A stretch of DNA of 37,346 nt, taken from assembly GCA_016839745.1 (NCBI GenBank), contig JAEOTS010000081.1:1-37346 (forward strand). The letters are read 5' to 3'. The notes under the pieces were generated by a model. That model was not told the DNA's origin, made no database searches, and was given only the letters and a program-made list of their open reading frames with translations. This document shows positions 24,468-32,498 of the stretch, one piece after another; positions within the stretch are counted from its first letter, which is position 1, and each line of letters starts with the position of its first letter. The DNA is from Promethearchaeota archaeon (GTDB lineage: Archaea; Asgardarchaeota; Lokiarchaeia; Sigyniarchaeales; SOKP01). A program made the translations under genes and the position numbers.

Positions 24468-25754
24468 ATGATGGTAAAACATCCATTACATCATCCTTCC
24501 AAGGACATTACTGAAAGTAAAGGGACGATATTAAGAGGAAAGACTATATGTATGTGTTTAACTGGTTCAGTTGCATTAGTCAACGCGCCTGTAATTGCGA
24601 GGGAATTAATGCGCTTAGGGGCTGAGGTGATTCCTTGTATGTCAAAAGCAGCTACAACTTTGATAGAACCCTCCCTAATGCACTGGGCGACAGGGAATCC
24701 TGTAATTACTAAGTTAACTGGAGCAGTTGAACATGTTTTTCTAGCGGGAGATAGACCTAATGCGAGCGGTAAAGCAGATCTAATATTAGTTTGTCCAGCG
24801 ACAGCAAATACAATATCCAAAATTGCTAATGGTATTGATGACACCCCAGTTACTACAATGGTTTCAACTGCTTTTGGTTCTTCTATACCCATCGTGATAG
24901 TTCCCGCTATGCATGAAAGCATGTATCATTCTATAATTGAAAAAAATATTTCTCTTTTGAAAGAACATGGTATTAATGTATTAGGACCACGATTATCTGA
25001 GGGAAAGGCTAAAATCTCAAAGGTGGAGGATGTAATTGATAAAGTCTTAGATTTATTAATCACAACAAAAGATCTCGAAGGCAAAAAAATCCTAATAACT
25101 GCTGGTCCAAGTCGCGAAGCGATAGATGATATAAGATATTTATCAAATAAATCGTCTGGGCGAATGGGAATCGAAATTGCTAAGGAGGCTTCAGCGAGAG
25201 GTGCTGAAGTACTCTTAGTAGCAGGTGAATGCATGGTGAAGATTCCAGACTATATTAACACTATTCATGTCGAATCAGCTGATGATTTTATTAAAACTAT
25301 CAAAGATGAGCTCTCTTATTCAAACTACGACATTTTTATATCCGCTGCTGCAATCTCTGATTACAAACCTACTGAATATGTTGAGGGAAAAATCTCCTCT
25401 GATAAAGTAGAAGAATTGAAAGTAAATATGAAATTAACCCCTAAAATATTAGGTGCAGCGCGAAGGAAAGATTATAAACTTTTTATAATTGCATTCAAAG
25501 CAGAGATTAATGTTTCTCGTTCCGAACTAATCGATCGTGCTTACAACCGACTTCTAAAATCTGAGGCAGATCTAATCGTTGCTAATGATGTGGGACGCGA
25601 AGATATTGGTTTCAATAGTAAGGATAATGAAGTATACATAATAAATAAAGAAAAGCATATAACACATATTGAAAAACATACTAAAAGATATGTAGCATCA
25701 AAAATCATTGATGTGGCTTTAGAAAATTATAGAACCAGAGAAGTTAACAAATAG
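24468..25754 (+). CDS. coaBC: Bifunctional phosphopantothenoylcysteine decarboxylase / phosphopantothenate-cysteine ligase
   Basis: A 428-residue Dfp protein catalysing two consecutive coenzyme A steps: ligation of cysteine to phosphopantothenate, and flavin-dependent decarboxylation of the product. The CoaC part (~25-195) has the flavoprotein start (KTICMCLTGSVALVNAPVIA), the active-site His (H89 in VEHVFL), PATAN (110-114) and PAMHESMY (146-153). The CoaB part (~205-420) has LITAGPSREAIDDIRYLSNK and SSGRMG, SAAAISDYKP, and ANDVG near the end. An N-terminal extension of ~20 residues precedes the flavodoxin-like fold. Two adjacent ATGs make the first residue ambiguous by one codon. It is a single gene flanked by AT-rich spacers of 150 and 215 bases. 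Confidence 0.95.
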   Translation: MMVKHPLHHPSKDITESKGTILRGKTICMCLTGSVALVNAPVIARELMRLGAEVIPCMSKAATTLIEPSLMHWATGNPVITKLTGAVEHVFLAGDRPNASGKADLILVCPATANTISKIANGIDDTPVTTMVSTAFGSSIPIVIVPAMHESMYHSIIEKNISLLKEHGINVLGPRLSEGKAKISKVEDVIDKVLDLLITTKDLEGKKILITAGPSREAIDDIRYLSNKSSGRMGIEIAKEASARGAEVLLVAGECMVKIPDYINTIHVESADDFIKTIKDELSYSNYDIFISAAAISDYKPTEYVEGKISSDKVEELKVNMKLTPKILGAARRKDYKLFIIAFKAEINVSRSELIDRAYNRLLKSEADLIVANDVGREDIGFNSKDNEVYIINKEKHITHIEKHTKRYVASKIIDVALENYRTREVNK

Positions 25755-25969
25755 TCTACTACTCCTTAATAAATTTTTTCATTTAAAGAAAAGATTTAAA
25801 TAGTAAATCAATTTCTGTTCAAAATGATTGACCAAATACATTTTGAAAAATTGATTGAATTGCGTAAGAATTAGATTATTCGTGCAATATTAATTATAAT
25901 ATCTATAAAATTAAGTATAATTAGTTAGATATCAATTTTATTATAAAAAAATAGAAAGGTGTAAGTGAA

Positions 25970-28900
25970 ATGTCCTCTGATGAAGAAGATCGAATTAAAC
26001 AAGGAACAATAGCTCAGTTTATGAGAAAGCGCACGCAATTAGTGGGTTTTGAGTTTGGGTATTGGAAACACCAGCAATATGCTTCGGAATTCCTAGATAA
26101 TGCGTTAGACGCAATAGAAGAATTCCAATGGAAAGAATTAAGTGAGGGTGATTCAAGAATTCAATTTTCTCTTGATCAAGAATTGTCTTTAGAGAATTTA
26201 TCCATCCTTCAGGAAGCAAGAAAAGATGAAGTTGATCAACCTCTAAATAATGAAGCAAAAATAGCATTAATGCAAGAAATTGGTTTAGCACCCACCGAAC
26301 CTTCTGAACCTGAGTTAGTTATTTATAAAGATAAGGAGGAAGAATCTGGAGAAATTATTGATAAAGAGGAGATTGAGGTTGAGGAAGAAGTAAAACGAAT
26401 TATTGAAGATATGAACGAAATTCTTAAGCCAGTTGAACCCATTGTTGATATTGAACCCCTTGTTATAATTCGGTTAAGAGAATCTGAAGCTGCATCCTTT
26501 TTAACATCAGAGTTATCACAAAAGAATATTATGAGTTACACTTTTGAAATGTTTGATAATGGTGTAGGTATGCACAAAGGAGATTTACGTAAGTTTGGAA
26601 AATATCTAGCTTCTTCAAAAAGCCTTGAATTGAAACAAACTCGCGGAAGTCAAGGATTTGGGGCTCCAAGTGCATTCAGTGATGCTCAAAATACAACCGG
26701 GAAACCTATTGTTGCAGTGTCAAAGTCTAAAGATTCTATCTATGCTACGGTTTCAGAATTTTTTACAACTTCAAAGAACGAAAAGAAATATTTAATTCGC
26801 CCAACTGAAGTAGATAGTCAATTCCTCCACGGGACTTATATCAAATTAAATTATTTAAATGTAAAATATGTTAGGGGTTATGTTGACACATATATTAAAG
26901 AAACTGCACTATTAAATCCCCATGTAACTTTAATATTTATTGATCCTTCTGGAAAAGAATGGATTTATAGAAGATTAGTATCAAGTTTTCCTAAACAACC
27001 AAAATATGCAAAACCACATCCATCATCAACTAATATAGGGGATTTGCAAGATCTCCTTACAAAATCAGAAAATTTAACGATTTCAGCTTTTTTACAAGAT
27101 AATTTTGTCCGAATGAGTTCAAAAACTGCTAAGGAAATTTTAACTATAGCTGAAAGAAATTTACAAGATAAATTATCCATTTTGATACTAAAAAATGGAT
27201 TTGTAAACAAATTACTGAAAAAAACTGATGTCATTAATTTCTTTAAATTCGAAAAAAGAGTTTTTGGTCGTTCGACAAAACCAAGAGATAAATTGATAAT
27301 TTACAATGTTGATTCTGAAGAGTTGAAGAATAGCTATTGGGAGGTTATGGAAAAATATAACCAATATGATAAAAGTTTAGAAAGATTGACTAAAGAAATC
27401 AAAAAACATCAAACGCGTATAGAGAAGTCTGAAACTAAAAAAGACGAAAAAAAGATTGAGAAAGACATAGAGAAAGTAATAAAAGAGATAGATAGCATTA
27501 TTAAAGAAAGAGAAAAAATCAAAAATGACTTAGATAAGACTTTTAGTGTTAATCAAGGATTAGTCGAAGCTAAAAAATTAAAAAATAGAACCGAACTCGA
27601 AGATTGGGTTAATGAGGTTCAAATTTCAAAAGTAAAACCTTCTGCATTAACAAATGAACAATTTAATGCACTTTTTCACGCTTTTAAATCTATTAAATAC
27701 ATGAATCCTCCGACGGATACGGCAATCCCGGTAGGAGATATCGTTTTAGAAAGCACTTTAATCAAGGAGATTGGACTAAAAATATCAGATAATGTTGATT
27801 ATTTCGATGATCCTACAGAAAATCTTAAGACCTCGCTTGAAATCTTGCATGATAAGATAAAAAAGGATAAAGAAAAACATAAATTATCGTTGGAGAGTGA
27901 AACCATTGAAGATGATGCTGTTGGAATCGAAGATATTAGAGTTTTTAACTCAAAAATATTAACCAGTGTTGATATTAAAGATCAATTCATAGAATCAGAT
28001 CAATTTCAACAGACTATTCAAAAAAAAATAACTTCGTCGACTGAAGTACTAATAGACTCATATCAAGAAGTATTTGAGTTTTTCACGGAAAATTATACGA
28101 AAGATGATGATTTCGTCAGCGCAGAAACAAGACCCCCAACTTCAGGCAAAGGTTTAGCTTACGTTGTTGAAGCTTCAATGGCTTATTGCAACGATCCAAA
28201 AAAACTTGATACTCCTAAGCGTTCTAGAGATGTGCTTTCACGTTTTGTGAACAGAACCCCTAAATTAAGAGATAGTGCCGATTGCGCAATAACAAAAGCT
28301 GTTCAATCAGTAAATTGGAAAAATTATAAACTAGATACTTACGATAACAATCTTCCAAAGGGTCCAATCAAACTTATAGTAAATGTTTCCGGTCCTTATG
28401 TTCATTTGATGTTTAAATCGCAATCGAAGAATGCATTAGCTGAAGACGAGGATTTACTCAAAGAAATAAAATTTTGTCTTGAGGCAATAGGAAGAAGATT
28501 ACGAGTATATCTTAACAGAAAAGCAAATATTCGAAAAAGCGAGAAGAGATCGGGTTTAATTGAAAAATATATTCCAATATTCGTTCAGAGTGCTTACAAT
28601 ATCGTTTCGCAGGGTGATGGAAAATACAAAGGTAAAATTTCAGAAAAAGAATTAGAAAAGTTAATGAAAGACGCAATTGGAGTAAAAGTACCTATTAAAA
28701 TTACAGAAAGCAAACCAAAACCAATTGTAAAAGAAGAAGCTGATAAAGATATATATAAAAAAGTTGAAGTCAAATGGGAAGAAACGAGTGAAAAAGAAGA
28801 AATTCTTCCTGAGATAGTGGAACTTGACCAAAATTTTTTAACTGAAAAAACTCTTCGGAATTGGACAATTAACGAATTAAGAGAATATTGCACAGAAAAC

Positions 28901-29365
28901 GAGATAGAAGTATCATCTTATGTTCGAAAAGATGATATTATAAATAGTATTCAAGATTTTTATAAAAAAGGAAAACCTGAAAAAGTTGCCCCATTAGTTA
29001 AGGAAGTAAAGAAACCAATAAAGATTGAACCTGTTAAACCCGGTACAATTGCTGAAAAAAGAAAACAATTGCAAATCGCTAAGGGTGAAGCGATAACCCA
29101 ACCTATTAAGAAAAAAGAACCACCGGTACGAACTCAACCACTTCAACCCCAGTTAACTCAAACTCAATTGCCAATCATTACATCAGATAAAATAACAGAA
29201 GCATTATCTGATGAATGGCAACCAATAACATCTCTAATTTTTAAAATGAAAATAAAAGACATGATGGATGCTCGGTTCTTACAAATCAAACTAAAAGAGT
29301 TAGAGCGAAAAGGTTTAGTGTTAGCTGAATCAAAAATGGGTAAAAAGCATTGGAAGTTAAAATAA
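25970..29365 (+). CDS. top6B: DNA topoisomerase VI subunit B, greatly enlarged
   Basis: ATPase subunit of topoisomerase VI, which passes one duplex through another. It is 1131 residues, about twice the usual 530-620. GHKL motifs are intact: N-box EFLDNALDA (40-48), G1 DNGVGM (196-201) and G2 RGSQGFGAPSAF (from 225). About 145 residues, largely acidic, separate N-box and G1. A highly charged coiled coil (~464-525) interrupts the middle/transducer part, which resumes with ETRPPTSGKGLAYVVEASMA and the conserved NRTPKLRDSADCAITKAV. The C-terminal extension holds a SAP-like motif (~964-998: NWTINELREYCTENEIEV and onwards), a Pro/Gln-rich linker and a winged-helix-like end (~1068-1131). AAAGGTG lies 9 nt before the ATG. 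It ends 10 nt before the top6A ATG. Confidence 0.93.
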   Translation: MSSDEEDRIKQGTIAQFMRKRTQLVGFEFGYWKHQQYASEFLDNALDAIEEFQWKELSEGDSRIQFSLDQELSLENLSILQEARKDEVDQPLNNEAKIALMQEIGLAPTEPSEPELVIYKDKEEESGEIIDKEEIEVEEEVKRIIEDMNEILKPVEPIVDIEPLVIIRLRESEAASFLTSELSQKNIMSYTFEMFDNGVGMHKGDLRKFGKYLASSKSLELKQTRGSQGFGAPSAFSDAQNTTGKPIVAVSKSKDSIYATVSEFFTTSKNEKKYLIRPTEVDSQFLHGTYIKLNYLNVKYVRGYVDTYIKETALLNPHVTLIFIDPSGKEWIYRRLVSSFPKQPKYAKPHPSSTNIGDLQDLLTKSENLTISAFLQDNFVRMSSKTAKEILTIAERNLQDKLSILILKNGFVNKLLKKTDVINFFKFEKRVFGRSTKPRDKLIIYNVDSEELKNSYWEVMEKYNQYDKSLERLTKEIKKHQTRIEKSETKKDEKKIEKDIEKVIKEIDSIIKEREKIKNDLDKTFSVNQGLVEAKKLKNRTELEDWVNEVQISKVKPSALTNEQFNALFHAFKSIKYMNPPTDTAIPVGDIVLESTLIKEIGLKISDNVDYFDDPTENLKTSLEILHDKIKKDKEKHKLSLESETIEDDAVGIEDIRVFNSKILTSVDIKDQFIESDQFQQTIQKKITSSTEVLIDSYQEVFEFFTENYTKDDDFVSAETRPPTSGKGLAYVVEASMAYCNDPKKLDTPKRSRDVLSRFVNRTPKLRDSADCAITKAVQSVNWKNYKLDTYDNNLPKGPIKLIVNVSGPYVHLMFKSQSKNALAEDEDLLKEIKFCLEAIGRRLRVYLNRKANIRKSEKRSGLIEKYIPIFVQSAYNIVSQGDGKYKGKISEKELEKLMKDAIGVKVPIKITESKPKPIVKEEADKDIYKKVEVKWEETSEKEEILPEIVELDQNFLTEKTLRNWTINELREYCTENEIEVSSYVRKDDIINSIQDFYKKGKPEKVAPLVKEVKKPIKIEPVKPGTIAEKRKQLQIAKGEAITQPIKKKEPPVRTQPLQPQLTQTQLPIITSDKITEALSDEWQPITSLIFKMKIKDMMDARFLQIKLKELERKGLVLAESKMGKKHWKLK

Positions 29366-29366
29366 A

Positions 29367-29371
29367 GTGAT
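29367..29371 (+). promoter_or_regulatory. Ribosome binding site GTGAT of top6A
   Basis: GTGAT matches the archaeal anti-SD and lies 4 bases before ATG 29376, directly after the top6B stop. The GTG could be read as an alternative start (29367, adding Met-Ile-Lys), but its fit as a binding site and the better start codon downstream favour 29376. Confidence 0.5.
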
Positions 29372-29375
29372 TAAA

Positions 29376-30569
29376 ATGGCAAGTAAAGTGGAAAGTAAAA
29401 AATGGGATATAAAAGAAGCAAAAAAACTTTTTCAAGAATATTTGAAGAAGGGTTTAGAAGAAGAAAAAAAGGAAATCAATCTACCTGAAGGTACTGTTAA
29501 AATTGATGATCTTAATAGAAAACAAACTTTGGAACGAATTTACATATTAACAGACTCAATTATTGAAAAAATTTATGCTACGGGAAGACCCACTATTAAA
29601 TTACCTTCGAGAACCAGTGCAAATATAATTTGGGATGAAGAAAATGATTTGCTACTTTTAGGCAAACAAATTATGGAAAAACAATTTCACTCTCTTGCAA
29701 GCGTTGCTGATATTACAAGATTGATGAAAGTGCTCGAAAAGGTAAATGAATTACTACTTAAAGATATGCATGCTACAAAAAGAGAAATATTTTATTCTGC
29801 AGTTCAATTATTTGGGGATCAAAAAAATAGTGATAAGTGTATTGAAGATGTTGCAACGATGCTGTATACAACCAGAAATTCCACCCATATTGTTGCTTCA
29901 GCCAAAGGTTCGTGCATAGGGCGTCTTAGAATTAGAGATAGAAACGATATTATTGACTTAGAAGGCTTAGGGAGTGGTGGATGGACTATTAGCCCCATGC
30001 TTGATAATATTGAAATATTAGAATCAGATGCAGAATTTATATTGGTTTTAGAGAAAGACGCTGCTATGATAAGGTTAGCAGAAGCCAGATTTTGGCGTAA
30101 ATATCCGTGTATTATATTAACAGCAAAAGGGGCTGCTGATATCGCTACAAGAATGTTTCTAAGGAGAATCAATAAGGAACTCAAATTACCGGTGTTTACT
30201 CTTGTCGATTCGGACCCTTACGGGCATTATATTCATTCTGTTTACTTGCGAGGATCTAAACGGTTAAGCTACGAATCACCATTCTTAGCAACACCTAATA
30301 TTAAACTTTTAGGTGTATTAACCAGAGATTTAGAAAAATATAAAATCCCTAATGACTGTAGAATCCCAATGAATCAAACTGATATTAAAAGGACTAAAGA
30401 GTTGTTAAACGAAGGTTTTGTAAAAAAAAATAAAGCATGGGAGACTGATCTTAAATTAGCTTTAAAACTAAAAATAAAAGCTGAGATTCAAGCATTATCA
30501 ACTTTTGGATTTGAATTCTTGACAGATCAATACATACCTGAAAAATTATCAACAGGAGATTGGATATAA
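29376..30569 (+). CDS. top6A: DNA topoisomerase VI subunit A (Spo11 homologue)
   Basis: A 397-residue DNA-cleaving subunit. The winged-helix (CAP-like) domain carries the catalytic tyrosine Y140 in ATKREIFYSAVQLFGDQ. This motif, with the trailing QLFGDQ, reads much like eukaryotic Spo11 motifs. The Toprim domain follows, with acidic metal ligands E226 (VLEKDAAM) and D278/D280 (LVDSDPYGHYI). The C-terminal ...IPMNQTDIKR and LLNEGF segments are typical of Top6A. The length is normal, in contrast to the enlarged partner. It is translated from a GTGAT site at the top6B stop, so A and B subunits are made together. A short distance downstream an unknown helical protein continues the operon. Confidence 0.95.
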   Translation: MASKVESKKWDIKEAKKLFQEYLKKGLEEEKKEINLPEGTVKIDDLNRKQTLERIYILTDSIIEKIYATGRPTIKLPSRTSANIIWDEENDLLLLGKQIMEKQFHSLASVADITRLMKVLEKVNELLLKDMHATKREIFYSAVQLFGDQKNSDKCIEDVATMLYTTRNSTHIVASAKGSCIGRLRIRDRNDIIDLEGLGSGGWTISPMLDNIEILESDAEFILVLEKDAAMIRLAEARFWRKYPCIILTAKGAADIATRMFLRRINKELKLPVFTLVDSDPYGHYIHSVYLRGSKRLSYESPFLATPNIKLLGVLTRDLEKYKIPNDCRIPMNQTDIKRTKELLNEGFVKKNKAWETDLKLALKLKIKAEIQALSTFGFEFLTDQYIPEKLSTGDWI

Positions 30570-30586
30570 GTAGGGTGGTAAAAAAA

Positions 30587-31105
30587 ATGAAAATATTTCA
30601 TAAAAAAGATGGTGGAATAGTTCAATTAATTGGTAAGGATAAAATGAAAGAGTGGCCGATAGAATTACCGCTTATTTTTATTGAATATGTGCGTACTAAT
30701 CAATTAAACACTTATAACGATTCAAAGTTAAAGAAAGATATAGAACAATATCTCAATGAAGTAGTTAGAGATGTGGCTATTCCTGGATTAATTAATGTGC
30801 TTGATGGCGATAATTTTGAGGAAATAAATAAAGCTCTTGCTCGAATCGAAGAATTAGCTAAGAAAAATATCGAAATGGTTAAACCAATAAAACCCTATGT
30901 TGAAAACTTATTAAAAAAAGAAAATAAAGAAGTTAATAAACTTAGTAAATCAATTCTAGAAAGCTTTAATAAAGCAGAAAGAAGAAAAAAGTTAGCTGCG
31001 AAAAGGAAAGTAATGCAAGAAAAGGAAAAAGAATTTTTGGCTGGTAGCATTAGTGGAGAAGAATACGCTAAAGCACGTAAAGAGTATTTAATTTTAAAAG
31101 AATAA
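30587..31105 (+). CDS. Unrecognised helical protein downstream of top6A
   Basis: A 172-residue soluble protein from ATG 30587, chosen because GGGTGGT at 30573-30579 sits 7 bases upstream; a longer reading from TTG 30560 would overlap the top6A stop. The N-terminal ~35 residues contain small strands (KKDGGIVQLIGKDKMKEWPI). Residues ~50-120 form helices that resemble HEAT/ARM units (VAIPGLINVLDGDNFEEINK, ALARIEELAKKN). The C-terminal ~50 residues are a very basic Lys/Arg/Glu-rich helix ending KARKEYLILKE. No catalytic motif is seen and no family is recognised. Its place between top6A and the phosphoribosyltransferase, with short gaps on both sides, shows co-transcription and hints at a topoisomerase accessory role, but nothing proves it. 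Confidence 0.8.
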   Translation: MKIFHKKDGGIVQLIGKDKMKEWPIELPLIFIEYVRTNQLNTYNDSKLKKDIEQYLNEVVRDVAIPGLINVLDGDNFEEINKALARIEELAKKNIEMVKPIKPYVENLLKKENKEVNKLSKSILESFNKAERRKKLAAKRKVMQEKEKEFLAGSISGEEYAKARKEYLILKE

Positions 31106-31115
31106 GTTGATCCTA

Positions 31116-31790
31116 ATGAGCTGGGAAACAGAAAAAAAAACTTTTTACGATTTTATTATAGAGAATAATGTTATTGGATTTTTTGACGAGCCACTAACAT
31201 TAAAGTCAGGAAGGAAGTCCTATTGGTATGTAAACTGGAGAACCGTAGCTGAAGATGTATTTTTGTTGGATAAAGTTAGCGACTTTCTTCTTTCATTCGT
31301 AAAACATTTAAATCTTAAACCAGATTGCTTTTATGGAGTCCCAGAGGGCGCAACCAAATTAGGAATATTAACCCAATATAAATGGGCATTCAATGATAAA
31401 AATATAAAACCTGGTATGTACGTTCTACCAATGGGAAGGGGAAAACCAAAAGATCACGGTGAACTAAAAGACAAATTTTTTTTAGGAATTCCTAAAGGAA
31501 AAGTTGTACTCGTTGAAGACACCACGACTACGGGAAGTTCGATGCTTAAAGCAATCGATGATTTAGTAGATAATAAAGTAAATATTATAGCAGCTATCGG
31601 ATTAACAAATAGAAATGAAATAAGAGACGATGGTAATACGGTCGAAGAAGCCATCAAAAAAAAGAAAGTCCAGTACTATGCCATGAGCAATGCTATAGAC
31701 TTGTTACCAAAATTAAATCCTAATTCAACAATAACTAATCACATTAAAGATTACTTTAAGAAATATGGGGCAAGTGATATAAAATTCTAA
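31116..31790 (+). CDS. pyrE: Orotate phosphoribosyltransferase-like protein
   Basis: A 224-residue type I phosphoribosyltransferase, most like OPRTase, which joins orotate to PRPP to make OMP in pyrimidine synthesis. The PRPP-binding loop is VEDTTTTGSS (133-142). The N-terminal hood region has LKSGRKSYWYVNWR, matching the LxSGxxSxxYxD start of OPRTases, and a GVPEGATKLG segment replaces the typical GxxxGxxPLA. The flexible-loop region (PMGRGKPKDHGELKDK) fits the KxxKxHG pattern, with partial substitutions. ATG 31116 is preferred to TTG 31107. It lies 10 nt after the previous gene. No other pyr gene is in the window. A related purine or salvage PRTase is the main alternative. Confidence 0.85.
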   Translation: MSWETEKKTFYDFIIENNVIGFFDEPLTLKSGRKSYWYVNWRTVAEDVFLLDKVSDFLLSFVKHLNLKPDCFYGVPEGATKLGILTQYKWAFNDKNIKPGMYVLPMGRGKPKDHGELKDKFFLGIPKGKVVLVEDTTTTGSSMLKAIDDLVDNKVNIIAAIGLTNRNEIRDDGNTVEEAIKKKKVQYYAMSNAIDLLPKLNPNSTITNHIKDYFKKYGASDIKF

Positions 31791-31831
31791 TGATTTTATA
31801 TAAAAACAGCTAAATATAAAATTGATTTCTT

Positions 31832-32392
31832 CTATTCCTTCATCAAAAAGAAGTTTCTCCATGCTTTTATAATGTCAAATAGTTTGGTAAATAATAATTT
31901 TTCAGAAGTTGTCAATTTTCTTTCATCATTTAATGATAAATTTGTTCTAGCTAGTTTTAGTAATTTAAGTAATCTATTATCAACGATGTTTATCGAGTAT
32001 GAATTAAACCGATCTAAATCTAATTTTGGTATTTTCTTTTCTATTACTTCTTTTTCTATGAAAAATCTAAATTCCTTAATTTTATTTAAGAAGAATTTGT
32101 TTTCTCTCTGTAAAAGCTTCTGATCATCGCGCTCACTTATAGCGTATCTTTGGACATCAGTATTATCACATTTTTCTTTTGAATCTATCTTTAAAATATT
32201 ATTTTCTATGAATGGGAGTGCTACAAAATATGGTAGTCTGTATTGTTTTCCCTGTTCAAATGGTCCAAACGACTCTCCTAATATAGAAAATCCATTATGG
32301 TCCCCAATACACGCGGTGGTAATTTCTTCATTCTTAAAAACAAAATTCACTCGATTTAAAGAATCCTCTAATTGGATTTCAATTTTATTCAA
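31832..32392 (-). CDS. gins23: GINS-complex subunit, Gins23-like
   Basis: A 186-residue protein with the B-then-A domain order of archaeal Gins23 (related to eukaryotic Psf2/Psf3). The small beta-rich B domain is N-terminal, and its hallmark is YRLPYFVALPFIENNILKID (51-70), matching the LPxWLAxxL...V.. pattern. The helical A domain follows, with a long charged helix (NKIKEFRFFIEKEV) and a C-terminal helical bundle. GINS links MCM and the polymerase or GAN at the fork. The nearby mcm gene supports the call, since gins23 and mcm are neighbours in several archaea, although here they are separated by a large membrane-protein gene and lie on opposite strands. The family is divergent and I rely on one motif plus context. 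Confidence 0.72.
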   Translation of the reverse strand: MNKIEIQLEDSLNRVNFVFKNEEITTACIGDHNGFSILGESFGPFEQGKQYRLPYFVALPFIENNILKIDSKEKCDNTDVQRYAISERDDQKLLQRENKFFLNKIKEFRFFIEKEVIEKKIPKLDLDRFNSYSINIVDNRLLKLLKLARTNLSLNDERKLTTSEKLLFTKLFDIIKAWRNFFLMKE

Positions 32393-32498
32393 CTCTTATC
32401 ACACCATATTTAATAGTATTCAATTCTTTTATAAACTAAATATATGTAAAGCAACAGAAATATAAATATATTAAATTATTAATATTCCAAAAATTATC

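Noticed and set aside
24491..24922. A 143-codon open frame on the minus strand inside coaBC
   Set aside because: It is fully antisense to clear CoaC motifs; the composition is explained as a shadow of the real gene.
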